Source of the DNA: Streptomyces sp. SCL15-4
GTDB lineage: Bacteria; Actinomycetota; Actinomycetes; Streptomycetales; Streptomycetaceae
NCBI RefSeq assembly: GCF_033366695.1
Contig: NZ_JAOBTQ010000001.1
Coordinates: 2,356,001 to 2,420,000, forward strand
DNA: 64,000 nucleotides
Direction: 5' to 3'
Of the stretch, positions 1-10,667 are shown piece by piece (position 1 is the first letter of the stretch; the number at the start of each line of letters is the position of its first letter). The notes beneath the pieces are model-generated. The model was not told the DNA's origin and searched no databases. It saw only the letters and a program-made list of their open reading frames with translations. The translations under genes and the position numbers were made by a program.

Positions 1-788
1 AGGGCGTCGACGATCCGCGCGTGCTGGGCGAGCGACGCCTCGCTGGGGCGGTCACAGGCGGTGACCGGGCCGCCGGAGACCTGGAGTGCCGCCGAGACGA
101 TGCCGGAGAGGTGCTCCAGCATGCGGTTGCCCGCGATCTGGATCAGCATCGCGTGGAACTCGTTGTCCGCCCGCGCGTACGTGAGCGCGTCGCCCTGCGC
201 CATGGCGTGGCTCATGATCTCGACCATGTCGCACAGGCGCTGCTGCACCTCCTCGCGTCCGTGGCCGGCGGCGAGGCGGGCGGCCAGCGGCTCGATCGTC
301 CAGCGCAGCTCGCTGAGCTCCCGGCGCTGGTTGTCGCGCTGCGGCCCGAAGGCCCGCCACTCGATGATGTCCGGGTCGAGGAGGTTCCAGTCGCTGACGG
401 GACGCACGCGCGTGCCGACGTTCGGGCGGGCGCTGACCAGGCCCTTGGCCTCGAGGACGCGCAGGGACTCGCGGACGACGGTGCGGGAGACCTCGAAGCG
501 CTGGCCGATCTCCTCCGGCACCAGCGGGCGGTCCGCGCCCAGGTCGCCGGAGACGATCATCTGTCCCAGCTGCTGGACGAGTTGGCCGTGCAGCCCGCGT
601 CCGCGGCTGGCCGCGGCCCGCCGGCCGACGCGGCCCAGTTCGGGTTCCCCGGTGTCCCAGGCGGAGGTGCCGGCGCGGTCGGCCACCGGGCCTTCGGCGT
701 AGGGGTAGCGGTCGAGTTCGCCCGGGCCGACCAGACCTGAGTCTGCGGAGCGGGCGGCGGTCATCATGGTGTGCGCAAGGGTACTCAC
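1..788 (-). CDS. whiH: WhiH-type GntR/FadR sporulation regulator (3' end cut by window)
   Basis: DNA-binding regulator of the FadR branch of GntR proteins; in Streptomyces WhiH acts in aerial hyphae during sporulation septation. GTG start at 788 follows an AAAGGA ribosome site; 262 codons lie in the window and the C-terminus is missing. Residues about 65-130 form the winged helix (PEEIGQRFEVSRTVVRESLR). From about 155 an FCD effector domain begins, with candidate metal ligands in D208-NEF-H212 and H256. The first 60 residues are a non-conserved extension seen in WhiH. The name rests on this extension, the family and the adjacent ABC-permease gene, which also lies beside whiH in S. coelicolor as I recall. 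An effector ligand cannot be read from the sequence. Confidence 0.85.
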   Translation of the reverse strand, partial: MSTLAHTMMTAARSADSGLVGPGELDRYPYAEGPVADRAGTSAWDTGEPELGRVGRRAAASRGRGLHGQLVQQLGQMIVSGDLGADRPLVPEEIGQRFEVSRTVVRESLRVLEAKGLVSARPNVGTRVRPVSDWNLLDPDIIEWRAFGPQRDNQRRELSELRWTIEPLAARLAAGHGREEVQQRLCDMVEIMSHAMAQGDALTYARADNEFHAMLIQIAGNRMLEHLSGIVSAALQVSGGPVTACDRPSEASLAQHARIVDA

Positions 789-848
789 GGATCCTTTGTC
801 GGCGTCGCCTTCAACTCCCTTGAGGTCTTTGGTGAAAAGCACACGAAA

Positions 849-864
849 GGGTGATCGCTCACCC
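849..864. promoter_or_regulatory. Inverted repeat in whiH leader, candidate WhiH operator
   Basis: GGGTGA-TCGC-TCACCC is a perfect 6-4-6 inverted repeat lying between the candidate whiH -10 box and the whiH start codon. A site just downstream of transcription start fits autoregulation, which is reported for WhiH. Assignment to WhiH is inference. Confidence 0.45.
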
Positions 865-880
865 CGTCGCAATTGACGCC

Positions 881-888
881 TTATCGGA
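881..888 (-). promoter_or_regulatory. Candidate sigma-WhiG -10 element of whiH
   Basis: On the minus strand the sequence reads TCCGATAA, 7 of 8 matches to the WhiG-type -10 consensus GCCGATAA, about 93 bases before the whiH start. whiH is a known WhiG-dependent gene. I could not find a clean TAAA -35 at 15 bases spacing, so this is only a candidate. Confidence 0.4.
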
Positions 889-950
889 AAGAAATGGCCT
901 TTCTGCGGGGAGTTGCGGGCAGAGCAGGGCCTCAAGTGTGCGAAGGGCGG

Positions 951-3464
951 TCAGCGCAGCCGGGTCCGCAGCGCCGTGCACAGATACGCGCAGAGGAGCC
1001 CCGCGAGCGACAACGCCAGTGCGCCGCCGAAGGGTTGAGCGAGGATGCGCGCGGCCGCGAGCAGGTACCGGTCGCCTCCGAAGGGCCACTGCAGCAGGAA
1101 GACCTCCCGCATCCGCACGGGGAAGTCCGCCGCCAGGCGCACGGCCGGGCCCTGGAGCGCCTTGTGGACGACGGGTACGAGGAGGACGGGCACGGCGAGC
1201 ACCGCGGCCAGCCCGGCCGTGGTGGACCGGAACACGCCGGCCGCCAGCACACCGGCCCAGGCGCAGCCCACGATCAGCCCGAACCAACTCGCGGTCAGCG
1301 GGAGCCAGTCCGCGGGAACTTCCGTCAGCTCCCGGCCGTAGACGACGTAGAGCGCTTCGGCGTCGCAGCCAAGGGTGAGGAAGGCGAGCAGCCACGCGGT
1401 GGCTCCGGAGACGAGCAGTTTCGCGGTGAGCAGCCCCAGCCGGCGGGGGACGGTGCCGCGGTCCGCCGCGAGGGCGGGGTGGCGGAACTCGTCTCCGAAG
1501 GCCAGCGCGCCGAGCAGTCCCGCTCCCAGCGCCGCGGGCGGCAGCGGCAGCTCGCGCGGCCACGCCGCGAACAGCCGCGCCTGCGGAGTGTGACCGATCC
1601 GGGCCAGGAGCAGGGCGGTGAGTACGGACACGACGAGTACGGCGCCGCAGGTGAGGAAGCCGGTGCCGATGCCGGCGGCGCGCCGGATCTCGTAACGGAG
1701 CGGGCGGAGCGGGCTCGGGGCGGGGCGGACGGAGATGGGGGGCGGGAGGGGAGAGGAGACGAGGACCGCGCGGTCACGGTCGGGGTGGCCCGGCTGGTCG
1801 GCTTGCGTCTGCCGGGCACCGGAGTTCCTCGCCCCCGGCAGGCGGAGACGAGCGCCGAGGACGGCCGTCGCGCGGGTGGACGTGCCGTCGGTCCGCGGCC
1901 TGGCGGGTGACGCGTCCGCGCGACGGCCGGTCTCCGGTGCGGCCGTCGCCCCCGCGGGCCGGCCGCCATCGCTGCCGTTCTCGCCGTTGCCCGCCGACTC
2001 GGCGCGGCGGTGCCGCGGCTGTGCGGTTCTTCCCGGAGCCTCGGCGGACGTGCCGCCCGCACCGGACGCGGTGCCGGTCCGCGTGGAGGCGCCGGCCGGG
2101 GCGGCCACGGCGGCGGGGGCCGCGTCGCGGGTCGCCGGACCGTCGGCGGGCAAGGCCGCGACGGCCGGGGCCGCGTCGTGGGACGGAGCGCCGGAGACTG
2201 CCGTGGAGTGATCCCGTCCGATCTGTCGTTCGACGGCGCGGGAATGCCCGCCGTCGGTGTTCCGTGCCCACTGCGGGGCCGAACGGGCGGACGCGGACCG
2301 CCCTTCGGCCATCGGGGACGAGCCGGCCGCCGCCCGCTCCGTCTCCGGTGCCGGCGGTTCGGACGGGGCGTGTTCCCGCCGCCCGGCCGGCTGTCCGGAC
2401 GCTGCCGCGTCGCCTGGCGAGAGTCCCTGGGCCGGGTTGTGCGGCCCTGCGGTCCGGTCGAGGGCCGTTGAGCGGAGGTCGGCCGGGTCCCGCTCCGGCC
2501 GGGCCCGCCGATCGGCAGGCGCCGAGTCCGACACGGTCGGCCGGGATTCGGCACGGCGCCCGTCCTCGTCGCTCTGTGCTCCGGCGCCCGGTCCCATGTC
2601 GCCAACCTCGTCGGCGAGTTGATGGACGAGAATGCCGTGGCGGAAGGCGATCTCACCGACGTCGGCGGTCGTGCTGCCGTACACCGACAGGCGGTTGCCG
2701 CCCTCGCGCACGACTTCGACGGAGCGGCGGGCGGTGCGGGCGTCCTTGGCGAGCAGGGCGGCGAGGCGAGCCGCGTGGGGGCTGCGGACGGCCACGCGCC
2801 GACGCAGCCGGGTGCGGGCGAAAACCCTTGCCTCCTGCTCGGCGACGAGCCTGCCGCCGTCGAGCGTGACGACCCGGTCGGCGGTCCGCGCGGCCTCCTT
2901 GGGCACGGCCGTGGTGAACAGCACCGTGCCGCCCTGGTCGGCGTGGGCCCGCAACATGCCGTGCAGCCACTGGGCCTCCCGGGCGGAGAGGCCGTCGGTG
3001 GGTTCGTCCAGGACGAGCGTGTGCGGGTCGGGCAGCAGGGCGCAGGCGAGACCGAGTCTGCGGTCCATGCCGCGCGACAGCGTGTCGAGGCGTTCCTCAC
3101 GGAAGCTGACGAGACCCACCACTTCGAGCACCTCGTCGGCTCGTCGCGCGGGAACTCCCGCCGCCGCGCACAGCATGCGCAGATGACCGCGGACCGAGCG
3201 GGCCGGATGACCGGGCACATCGCCGAGGAGTACGCCGACTTCCCGCGACGGATGGGCGATCCGGTGCAGAGGACGGCCTCTGAAGTAGGTGACACCGCGC
3301 CCTTGTTGGAGTTCAAGCATGAGTTTGAGCGTCGTGGTCTTTCCCGCGCCGGCGCGTCCCAGGAGCGCGGTGACTTGCCCGGCACGCGCTTCGAAGGAGA
3401 CATCGTCGACGGCGGGCGGATGCGCCTTGCGGGAATTGCTGGTCAGTCCGAAGGCCTGGATCAC
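951..3464 (-). CDS. ABC transporter, ATPase fused to permease by a long disordered linker
   Basis: About 837 residues from the GTG at 3464; the frame is open further upstream, so the start is uncertain. Residues 1-290 are an ABC ATPase: Walker A GRAGAGKT (36-43), a signature altered to LSRGM (129-133) and Walker B LVLDE (150-154). No clear Q-loop glutamine is visible (VLLGDVPGHP). Residues about 310-570 are Ala/Pro/Arg/Gly-rich low complexity. The last about 250 residues contain some six membrane helices. It is likely an ABC-2-like exporter half-molecule that dimerises. It runs in the same direction as whiH, with 162 bases between them. Substrate unknown. Confidence 0.85.
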   Translation of the reverse strand: MIQAFGLTSNSRKAHPPAVDDVSFEARAGQVTALLGRAGAGKTTTLKLMLELQQGRGVTYFRGRPLHRIAHPSREVGVLLGDVPGHPARSVRGHLRMLCAAAGVPARRADEVLEVVGLVSFREERLDTLSRGMDRRLGLACALLPDPHTLVLDEPTDGLSAREAQWLHGMLRAHADQGGTVLFTTAVPKEAARTADRVVTLDGGRLVAEQEARVFARTRLRRRVAVRSPHAARLAALLAKDARTARRSVEVVREGGNRLSVYGSTTADVGEIAFRHGILVHQLADEVGDMGPGAGAQSDEDGRRAESRPTVSDSAPADRRARPERDPADLRSTALDRTAGPHNPAQGLSPGDAAASGQPAGRREHAPSEPPAPETERAAAGSSPMAEGRSASARSAPQWARNTDGGHSRAVERQIGRDHSTAVSGAPSHDAAPAVAALPADGPATRDAAPAAVAAPAGASTRTGTASGAGGTSAEAPGRTAQPRHRRAESAGNGENGSDGGRPAGATAAPETGRRADASPARPRTDGTSTRATAVLGARLRLPGARNSGARQTQADQPGHPDRDRAVLVSSPLPPPISVRPAPSPLRPLRYEIRRAAGIGTGFLTCGAVLVVSVLTALLLARIGHTPQARLFAAWPRELPLPPAALGAGLLGALAFGDEFRHPALAADRGTVPRRLGLLTAKLLVSGATAWLLAFLTLGCDAEALYVVYGRELTEVPADWLPLTASWFGLIVGCAWAGVLAAGVFRSTTAGLAAVLAVPVLLVPVVHKALQGPAVRLAADFPVRMREVFLLQWPFGGDRYLLAAARILAQPFGGALALSLAGLLCAYLCTALRTRLR

Positions 3465-3652
3465 CTGCAGCAAGATAGCGCGACATGTCTGGTTTTTCGG
3501 GTATAAGGCGATTTGCGGGAAGGCGCCATGCGAGCCGGCCCCGCCTTTGTCCACCGTTCGATGGAGCCCGGGGTCGACGCGAACGCGCGGCGGCCGACGA
3601 GTGGCGGCGGCAGGCGGCAGGTCAGGCGATCACCGGGCCGCCTTCCCGTGCC

Positions 3653-4411
3653 TCAGACCTCGGGACGCAGCATCGGCGGGTTGAGCAGCGTGGCGCCGCC
3701 GGCCCGGAAGAGCTGGGCCGGCCGGCCGCCCTGGCGCGTGGTCGTCCCTCCGGTGGGGACGAGGAAGCCGGGAGTTCCGGTCACCTTGCGGTGGAAGTTG
3801 CGCGGATCGAGGGCCACGCCCCACACCGCCTCGTACACCCGGCGCAACTCGCCGACGGTGAACTCGGGCGGGCAGAAGGCGGTGGCCAGCGACGAGTACT
3901 CGATCTTGGAGCGGGCGCGTTCCACGCCGTCCGCGAGGATCTGGGCGTGATCGAAGGCGAGCGGTGCCACGGGCTCGCCCTCGCGGCCGTAGCCGCCCTG
4001 CTCGAGCAGTTCCTCGACCGGGGCCCAGCGCGCGTTGCTGGCGTCGCCGCCGGCCCGCGGCGCGGGCAGGTCGGGTGCGAGCGCGAGATGCGCGACGCTG
4101 ACGACGCGCATGCGCGGGTCCCGCTCGGGATCGCCATAGGTGGCGAGCTGCTCCAGATGGGCTCCGTTGTCCTGCGCCGGAGCGGCGGGGTCGTGGGCGC
4201 AGAGCCCCGTCTCCTCGGCCAGCTCGCGCGCCGCTGCCTGGGACAGATCCTCGTCGGCCCGCACGAAGCCTCCGGGCAGCGCCCAGCGCCCTTGGAAAGG
4301 CGGCTCCCCCCTGCGTACCGCCAGCGCGCACAGGGCATGGCGGCGCACGGTCAGCACGACCAGGTCCACGGTGACGGCGAAGGGCGGAAAGGCTGACGGG
4401 TCGTAGGGCAT
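3653..4411 (-). CDS. Nudix hydrolase / NrtR-type regulator
   Basis: 252 residues. The N-terminal half is a Nudix domain with an intact catalytic box (about residues 47-70: GGFVRADED, then RELAEETGL), so pyrophosphohydrolase activity is possible. The C-terminal part (about 160-235, with TVGELRRVYEAVWG and NFHRKVTGTPGF) matches the winged-helix half of NrtR-like proteins, which sense ADP-ribose and control NAD metabolism. An intact Nudix box is unusual for pure NrtR repressors, where it is often degraded, so the protein could be enzyme, regulator or both. No NAD gene is adjacent. ATG start at 4411. Confidence 0.8.
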   Translation of the reverse strand: MPYDPSAFPPFAVTVDLVVLTVRRHALCALAVRRGEPPFQGRWALPGGFVRADEDLSQAAARELAEETGLCAHDPAAPAQDNGAHLEQLATYGDPERDPRMRVVSVAHLALAPDLPAPRAGGDASNARWAPVEELLEQGGYGREGEPVAPLAFDHAQILADGVERARSKIEYSSLATAFCPPEFTVGELRRVYEAVWGVALDPRNFHRKVTGTPGFLVPTGGTTTRQGGRPAQLFRAGGATLLNPPMLRPEV

Positions 4412-4706
4412 GCCGCGATCATAGTCGTCTCCCTGACGATAAACACTCCCCCCGATGGCCGCATCGAGGCTGTTCCGCTTCGTTCCGGCATGACGCGCGA
4501 GGTCGGGCCTCCCTCCGGCGGTCCGGTGGCCTTGGGCAGTGCTCCGTCGCTGCCAGCGGCCCTTTCAGCAGGTCGGGAGCGTCCTTCAAGCAACCGGCCG
4601 AGGTGTTCGGCGCGGACCTTGCCGGGCAGGCCCGACGGCGAGGCGGTGGGCGCCGGGCGGGCCGGTGTCGACGGTCAGGTGGGGCACGGCGCACACCGGT
4701 CGGCGG

Positions 4707-6290
4707 TCATGCGTCGCCCTCGGGTCGTGTACGTACGCCGTCCGGGTGCGCACCGCCGGGCGCGGTGTCGTCAGGGCTGATGCGCGTGCGCGTGGTGCTC
4801 GCTCCCCGGGTGCCGGGCCGGGTGGGGCCGGCCGGGGCCGACCGGGGGCGGGAGTCGGCCGGCCTGCGCCGGTCGGCCTTGGTCCGGGCCGTGTGACGGT
4901 CGTCGTCGCGCGCCGTGCTCCGTGACCGGCGCCTGCGCTGCCCGCCCGGCCGGGGGCCGGAATCCCGGCCGTCCGCCGCGGCCCCGGGCGCCGGGGCCGG
5001 GTCCTGAGCGGGCTCGGCGAGCGGCTGCTGCGGTGCGGGAACCTGGGCCGGCTCGGTGAGCGGCTGCTGCGGTGCCTGGTCCGTTCGCCGGGTGGTCCGC
5101 TCCGGTGGGTCCGAGGGGCTCTGGGCGCGCAGGCAGCGGCGGACCGCTTCCGGGTCGAGCCCTTCGTTGCATGCCTGGTGCAGCAGGCGGGCGAAGAGGT
5201 AGTCGGGGTCCGCGCCCAGCGCCATGGCCAGTGCCTCGCGCGCCTCCAGTTCGTCGCCCGTGGACCAGGCGACCCAGCCCGCGAGGGTCAGCGGTGCGGC
5301 GGCGTGTTCGCTGTAGGGGCCGACGCAGCGGCGGGCCAGGGCGCGCCAGAGTCGCAGTGCGGGACCTGCCACGTCCCCTTCCATCCAGGCGGCGGCCCTG
5401 TCGCGGGTCGTACGGTCCTGGAGTCCGAGGATCAGGGCCGCCGCCTCGTCGGCGCCGAGGAGGCCGTCGTCGCGGACGTCCGCCGGATGCGTGCCGGAGA
5501 CCGGTGCCGCCGCGGCCAGGCGGTGGATGATCCGCTCGGCGAGTGCGAGGGTCTCCTCCGCCACCTGCCGGCGGGTCGTCTCGTCCAGGATGCGGGGCAC
5601 CAGGCTCATGCCCGCCGCGTCCAGGGCGATCTCCTGGTCCAGCGCCGCGGTGGACTCCCGGGGTTGCAGCCTGGCGCGCAGTTCCTTCAGCGTGCCGCGC
5701 ACCTGGAGGCCGGCGTAGGTGGCCGCCGCGGCGAGCACGGAGGTGCCGGGCAGACCCATCGGCGAGCCTTCCTCGGGGCAGCAGCCCGCGACCGGGCAGC
5801 AGTACGACCAGAAGCGTCCGTCCGAGACGCACAGGGCCTCGACGACCGGCACGTCGAGGCTGCCGCACTCGATGCGCATCAGCTGGGCGAGCCTCGTCAG
5901 CCGCTGTTTGACATCCCGGCCGGACTCTCCGGGGCCCGGTTCCTGGCAGACGTAGGCCACCATGCCCTCGGGCCGGGCGCCGCGCCGCTCGCTGCCGGTC
6001 ACCAGCCCGCGGGCCAGCTGCCGGGCGGCGGCCTCCCAGTCCTCCTCGTTCGCGGGGATGCCGAGCCGGGCCCGGCCGCCGAACCGGCCGCGGCCTCCCC
6101 GGTCGTGCAGGGCGAGAAGCACCATGCTGTCCTCGGGGCGGTAGCCGAGCAGGTAGGGCAGGGCGTCGGCCAGTTCGGCGGGGGTGCGCAGGGTGACCTG
6201 CGCGGCGTGGTCGGCCGGTCCGGCCGAAGGGTCGTGACCGGAGATGTCGTCGTTTCCGAAGGGTCCGGCGGTTTCGCTGTGATTCGTCAT
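4707..6290 (-). CDS. DUF4192 domain protein
   Basis: 527 residues from the ATG at 6290. The first about 370 residues are the DUF4192 domain (begins VTLRTPAELADALPYLLGYRPEDSM after a 30-residue leader), an actinobacterial family of unknown function predicted to be cytosolic. The last about 130 residues are a Pro/Gln then Arg/Gly-rich tail, including a short duplication (QQPLTEPAQ / QQPLAEPAQ) encoded near 4990-5070. It diverges from recQ across a 142-bp gap holding two DnaA boxes. The 295 bases between it and the Nudix gene show no coding signal. No function should be assumed. Confidence 0.85.
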   Translation of the reverse strand: MTNHSETAGPFGNDDISGHDPSAGPADHAAQVTLRTPAELADALPYLLGYRPEDSMVLLALHDRGGRGRFGGRARLGIPANEEDWEAAARQLARGLVTGSERRGARPEGMVAYVCQEPGPGESGRDVKQRLTRLAQLMRIECGSLDVPVVEALCVSDGRFWSYCCPVAGCCPEEGSPMGLPGTSVLAAAATYAGLQVRGTLKELRARLQPRESTAALDQEIALDAAGMSLVPRILDETTRRQVAEETLALAERIIHRLAAAAPVSGTHPADVRDDGLLGADEAAALILGLQDRTTRDRAAAWMEGDVAGPALRLWRALARRCVGPYSEHAAAPLTLAGWVAWSTGDELEAREALAMALGADPDYLFARLLHQACNEGLDPEAVRRCLRAQSPSDPPERTTRRTDQAPQQPLTEPAQVPAPQQPLAEPAQDPAPAPGAAADGRDSGPRPGGQRRRRSRSTARDDDRHTARTKADRRRPADSRPRSAPAGPTRPGTRGASTTRTRISPDDTAPGGAHPDGVRTRPEGDA

Positions 6291-6329
6291 GCGCCGACGA
6301 TCTCGCGGATCTTCGGATTCCGCTTGACC

Positions 6330-6381
6330 CTGTGGACAACTCGGATCAGGGACACGACAAGGCCGTTCTGGTTGTCCACAG
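6330..6381. promoter_or_regulatory. Inverted pair of DnaA boxes in recQ / DUF4192 promoter region
   Basis: CTGTGGACAAC (6330-6340) and its exact complement GTTGTCCACAG (6371-6381) each contain the Streptomyces DnaA box TTGTCCACA. The second ends 51 bases before the recQ start, so both lie in the shared divergent control region. They could bind DnaA or, as an 11-bp inverted repeat with a 30-base loop, form a stem in the recQ leader. Confidence 0.6.
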
Positions 6382-6432
6382 CTTCGGCCCGTGCCCGCCC
6401 GGTTGTCGGTCCCGTCCTGTTGTATGGAACGC

Positions 6433-8598
<2,166 letters not shown>

Positions 8599-8890
8599 GC
8601 GCCGATTCCGCTGGTCCGGGCCGCCGTGTGGCTGATCGCGGCGGTCCGCCGGACCGGGTCCGGGCGGCGCAGGCGTCGACGACCCGACCTTTGGGTAGGG
8701 ATATAAGCCACGCACCACCAGATAACCCTCGGCGGCCCCAATTGCTCGTTGCCGCAACCCAGTTCGACAGGAAGAATTGAGGTCCGCCACCCGCACGACT
8801 CACCCGTGATCCGGTTGGGCTCCGCTGCGGTGCGCGCTCCCCCGAATCCGACCTCGCCCGCAGTACGGGCGCGTAGCCGAAGGGAGGAAC
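8599..8890. other. Intergenic leader upstream of unknown gene
   Basis: 292 bases between recQ and the next gene on the same strand. A purine-rich ribosome site AGGGAGG sits just before the GTG at 8891. An AT-richer patch near 8690-8770 (GGGATATAAGCC) may hold the promoter. No RNA gene or repeat recognised. Confidence 0.4.
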
Positions 8891-9511
8891 GTGACCTTCG
8901 GATTCGCATCGTCCTCGGCGGCCTCGTTGTCGACGCCCGCGTCCGCCGCTTCCGCCAGCCGTCTGCTTGAACCGGCGGAGTGGGCCGCCGCCGGGATTCC
9001 TCTGCTGCGCAACCCCCGTGAGGTCGTCAGCGGCCTGCACACCCGCCACGACCCGAAGCCGCTCACGGCGGTCGTGGCCGTTCTCGACCCGGACGAGCGG
9101 CTGCGGGCGAGCGCCTCGTTCACGCGCCGCGCGGCCCCGGCCGACGGCTGGATGTTCCGCAACGCGCTGCTGGCCCAACTGCGCAGGGTGATTCCGCACG
9201 ACCTGCGCCGCCGTACCCCCGTGCGCACGGCCGTCCTGCTCTACTGCCGTGAGGGCGACGCGCGTTGGACCGAGGAGGACGGTGCCTGGATGTGGGGGCT
9301 GCGCGACGCCTGCACCCTGCACGGGCTGCGCTGTGGCGCGTACATCACGCTGACCCACGACGGCTGGCAGGTGCTCGGCGAGGGACGCGGCGGGCGCCGG
9401 CCCAACGCGCACTCGGCGCCGGAACCGTTCGCCACGTCGCAGGCCCCGCCGCTCGCGCCGCGCACCGGCGGCCCGGTCTCCGACGTACTGCGCCGGGCGG
9501 CGGCTCGCTGA
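8891..9511 (+). CDS. Conserved protein of unknown function
   Basis: 206 residues from a GTG preceded by AGGGAGG. An Ala/Ser-rich leader (1-25) is followed by a soluble alpha/beta-looking segment (EPAEWAAAGIPLLRNPREVVSGLH; TAVVAVLDPDERLRAS; RTAVLLYCREGDARW; GAYITLTHDGWQVLG) and a Pro-rich tail. No catalytic motif or membrane helix stands out. I do not recognise the family; strong codon bias and a good ribosome site support it as real. It lies downstream of recQ with a 292-base gap, so co-transcription is possible but not shown. Confidence 0.75.
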   Translation: MTFGFASSSAASLSTPASAASASRLLEPAEWAAAGIPLLRNPREVVSGLHTRHDPKPLTAVVAVLDPDERLRASASFTRRAAPADGWMFRNALLAQLRRVIPHDLRRRTPVRTAVLLYCREGDARWTEEDGAWMWGLRDACTLHGLRCGAYITLTHDGWQVLGEGRGGRRPNAHSAPEPFATSQAPPLAPRTGGPVSDVLRRAAAR

Positions 9512-9978
9512 CCGGCGCGGTGCGGACGGTACGACGATGCGTGCCACCGACCGGATGCCAGTGCGGTCCCGTCCGGCCGGTGCGCGAGGACCGGGCCGGA
9601 CGCGTGCGCGAGGACCACGCCGAGAGACACCGGTGAGTACGCACGCCCCTGCCCCGCTCACGGCTTGCGGAGCCCTGATGTCTGCCCGGTCGGCGCCAAC
9701 CGCCGGTCGGCCGCCGGCGTCCGCTGCGGGCGTGCCCGACGGCAGTTGACGGTCGTCGCCGACCGCACCGGCAGGGTGTGTGTCCGGTGCGGCACGCACC
9801 ACCACGACGGCCCGGATGACTCTCCCGGCACGACCGCTGCCGACGCTCCCCGGGTCTCCCCGGGAGGCCGGTCCTTACAGCCACGACCCGTCGTCCGGGC
9901 ACGCCGAAAGCCGCACCGTGCGGATTCCGCCGGAGCGGCTCCTTCGGCACCTCGGTGTCCCGAGGTGCCGGACGCGAC
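9512..9978. other. Gap between convergent genes, no clear gene
   Basis: 467 bases between two convergent genes of unknown function. A short direct repeat GTGCGCGAGGACC occurs near 9579 and again near 9605. A plus-strand frame around 9665-9900 encodes a Cys/His cluster (RVCVRCGTHHHD) but has no convincing start, contains a TTA codon and runs into the opposing gene. It is more likely a relic or chance frame than a gene. Confidence 0.4.
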
Positions 9979-10599
9979 TCAGACGCCCGCGCCCAGCACC
10001 GAGTTGATCTGCTGCGGGTCGCCGCAGACGATCAGCAGGGCACCTGCACGGGAGTGGGCCAGCGGGAGGGCGGTGGCAGCCACGGAGGCGGGGCCTCCGT
10101 TGACGGCCACGACGACCACCGGGCGGGAGGCGGCACGGGAGGCGACGGCGGCGTCCGCGTAGAAGACGTCGTCGCCGGCGTCGTGCTGCGCCCAGTAGGA
10201 CGTCTCACCGAAGGACAGTTCGTGTTCGGCCCACGGGTGCTGCGCACCGGTGGTGATCACGAGCACGTCGCCGGGGGCGCGGCCCGAGTCCAGGAGCAGG
10301 TCCACCGCCTCCTCGGCGGCGTCGAGCGCACCCTCGGCCGAAGCCGGGATCAACTGGATCTGCGGGCTCGCCGGGGCGGCGGGGGCGGCCGGGCCGGGCT
10401 GGGCCGGAACCACGTCTCGCGGTGTGCGCTGCGCCGGCGGCGTGGGCCGCAGAGGGCCGGGACGACCGGGGCGGGACGGAGCCGCGGGACGGGGGCCGGG
10501 TACGGGGCGTGGGGTCGGCGCGGTACGGCCGCTGGCCGGAGTGGCGCGGGGACCCTGGGCACTCTCGTGAATCTGAGGCTCCTCGGGAATGAGAGGCAT
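9979..10599 (-). CDS. Conserved protein of unknown function downstream of rnhB
   Basis: 206 residues from the ATG at 10599. Residues 1-85 are Pro/Arg/Ala-rich and probably disordered. The C-terminal about 115 residues form an alpha/beta domain (GALDAAEEAVDLLLDSGRAP, DVLVITTGAQHPWAEHELSF, RPVVVVAVNGG, GALLIVCGDPQQINSVLG). The alternating hydrophobic strands and GDPQQI resemble the end of SF1 helicase-type folds, but there is no P-loop. It lies 68 bases after rnhB on the same strand, so an operon is likely. Function unknown. Confidence 0.75.
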   Translation of the reverse strand: MPLIPEEPQIHESAQGPRATPASGRTAPTPRPVPGPRPAAPSRPGRPGPLRPTPPAQRTPRDVVPAQPGPAAPAAPASPQIQLIPASAEGALDAAEEAVDLLLDSGRAPGDVLVITTGAQHPWAEHELSFGETSYWAQHDAGDDVFYADAAVASRAASRPVVVVAVNGGPASVAATALPLAHSRAGALLIVCGDPQQINSVLGAGV

Positions 10600-10667
10600 G
10601 AGCTGATTTTTATCAAACGTTGGTGCGGCGCGGATGACCGGGTGGCACATCAGTGCGAGCGGAACCG

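Noticed and set aside
8601..8780. Short open frame after recQ
   Set aside because: No ribosome site and mixed composition; more likely leader sequence.
9665..9900. Small zinc-ribbon-like protein gene
   Set aside because: Cys/His cluster is visible but there is no ribosome site or firm start, a TTA codon occurs, and the frame runs into the opposite gene.
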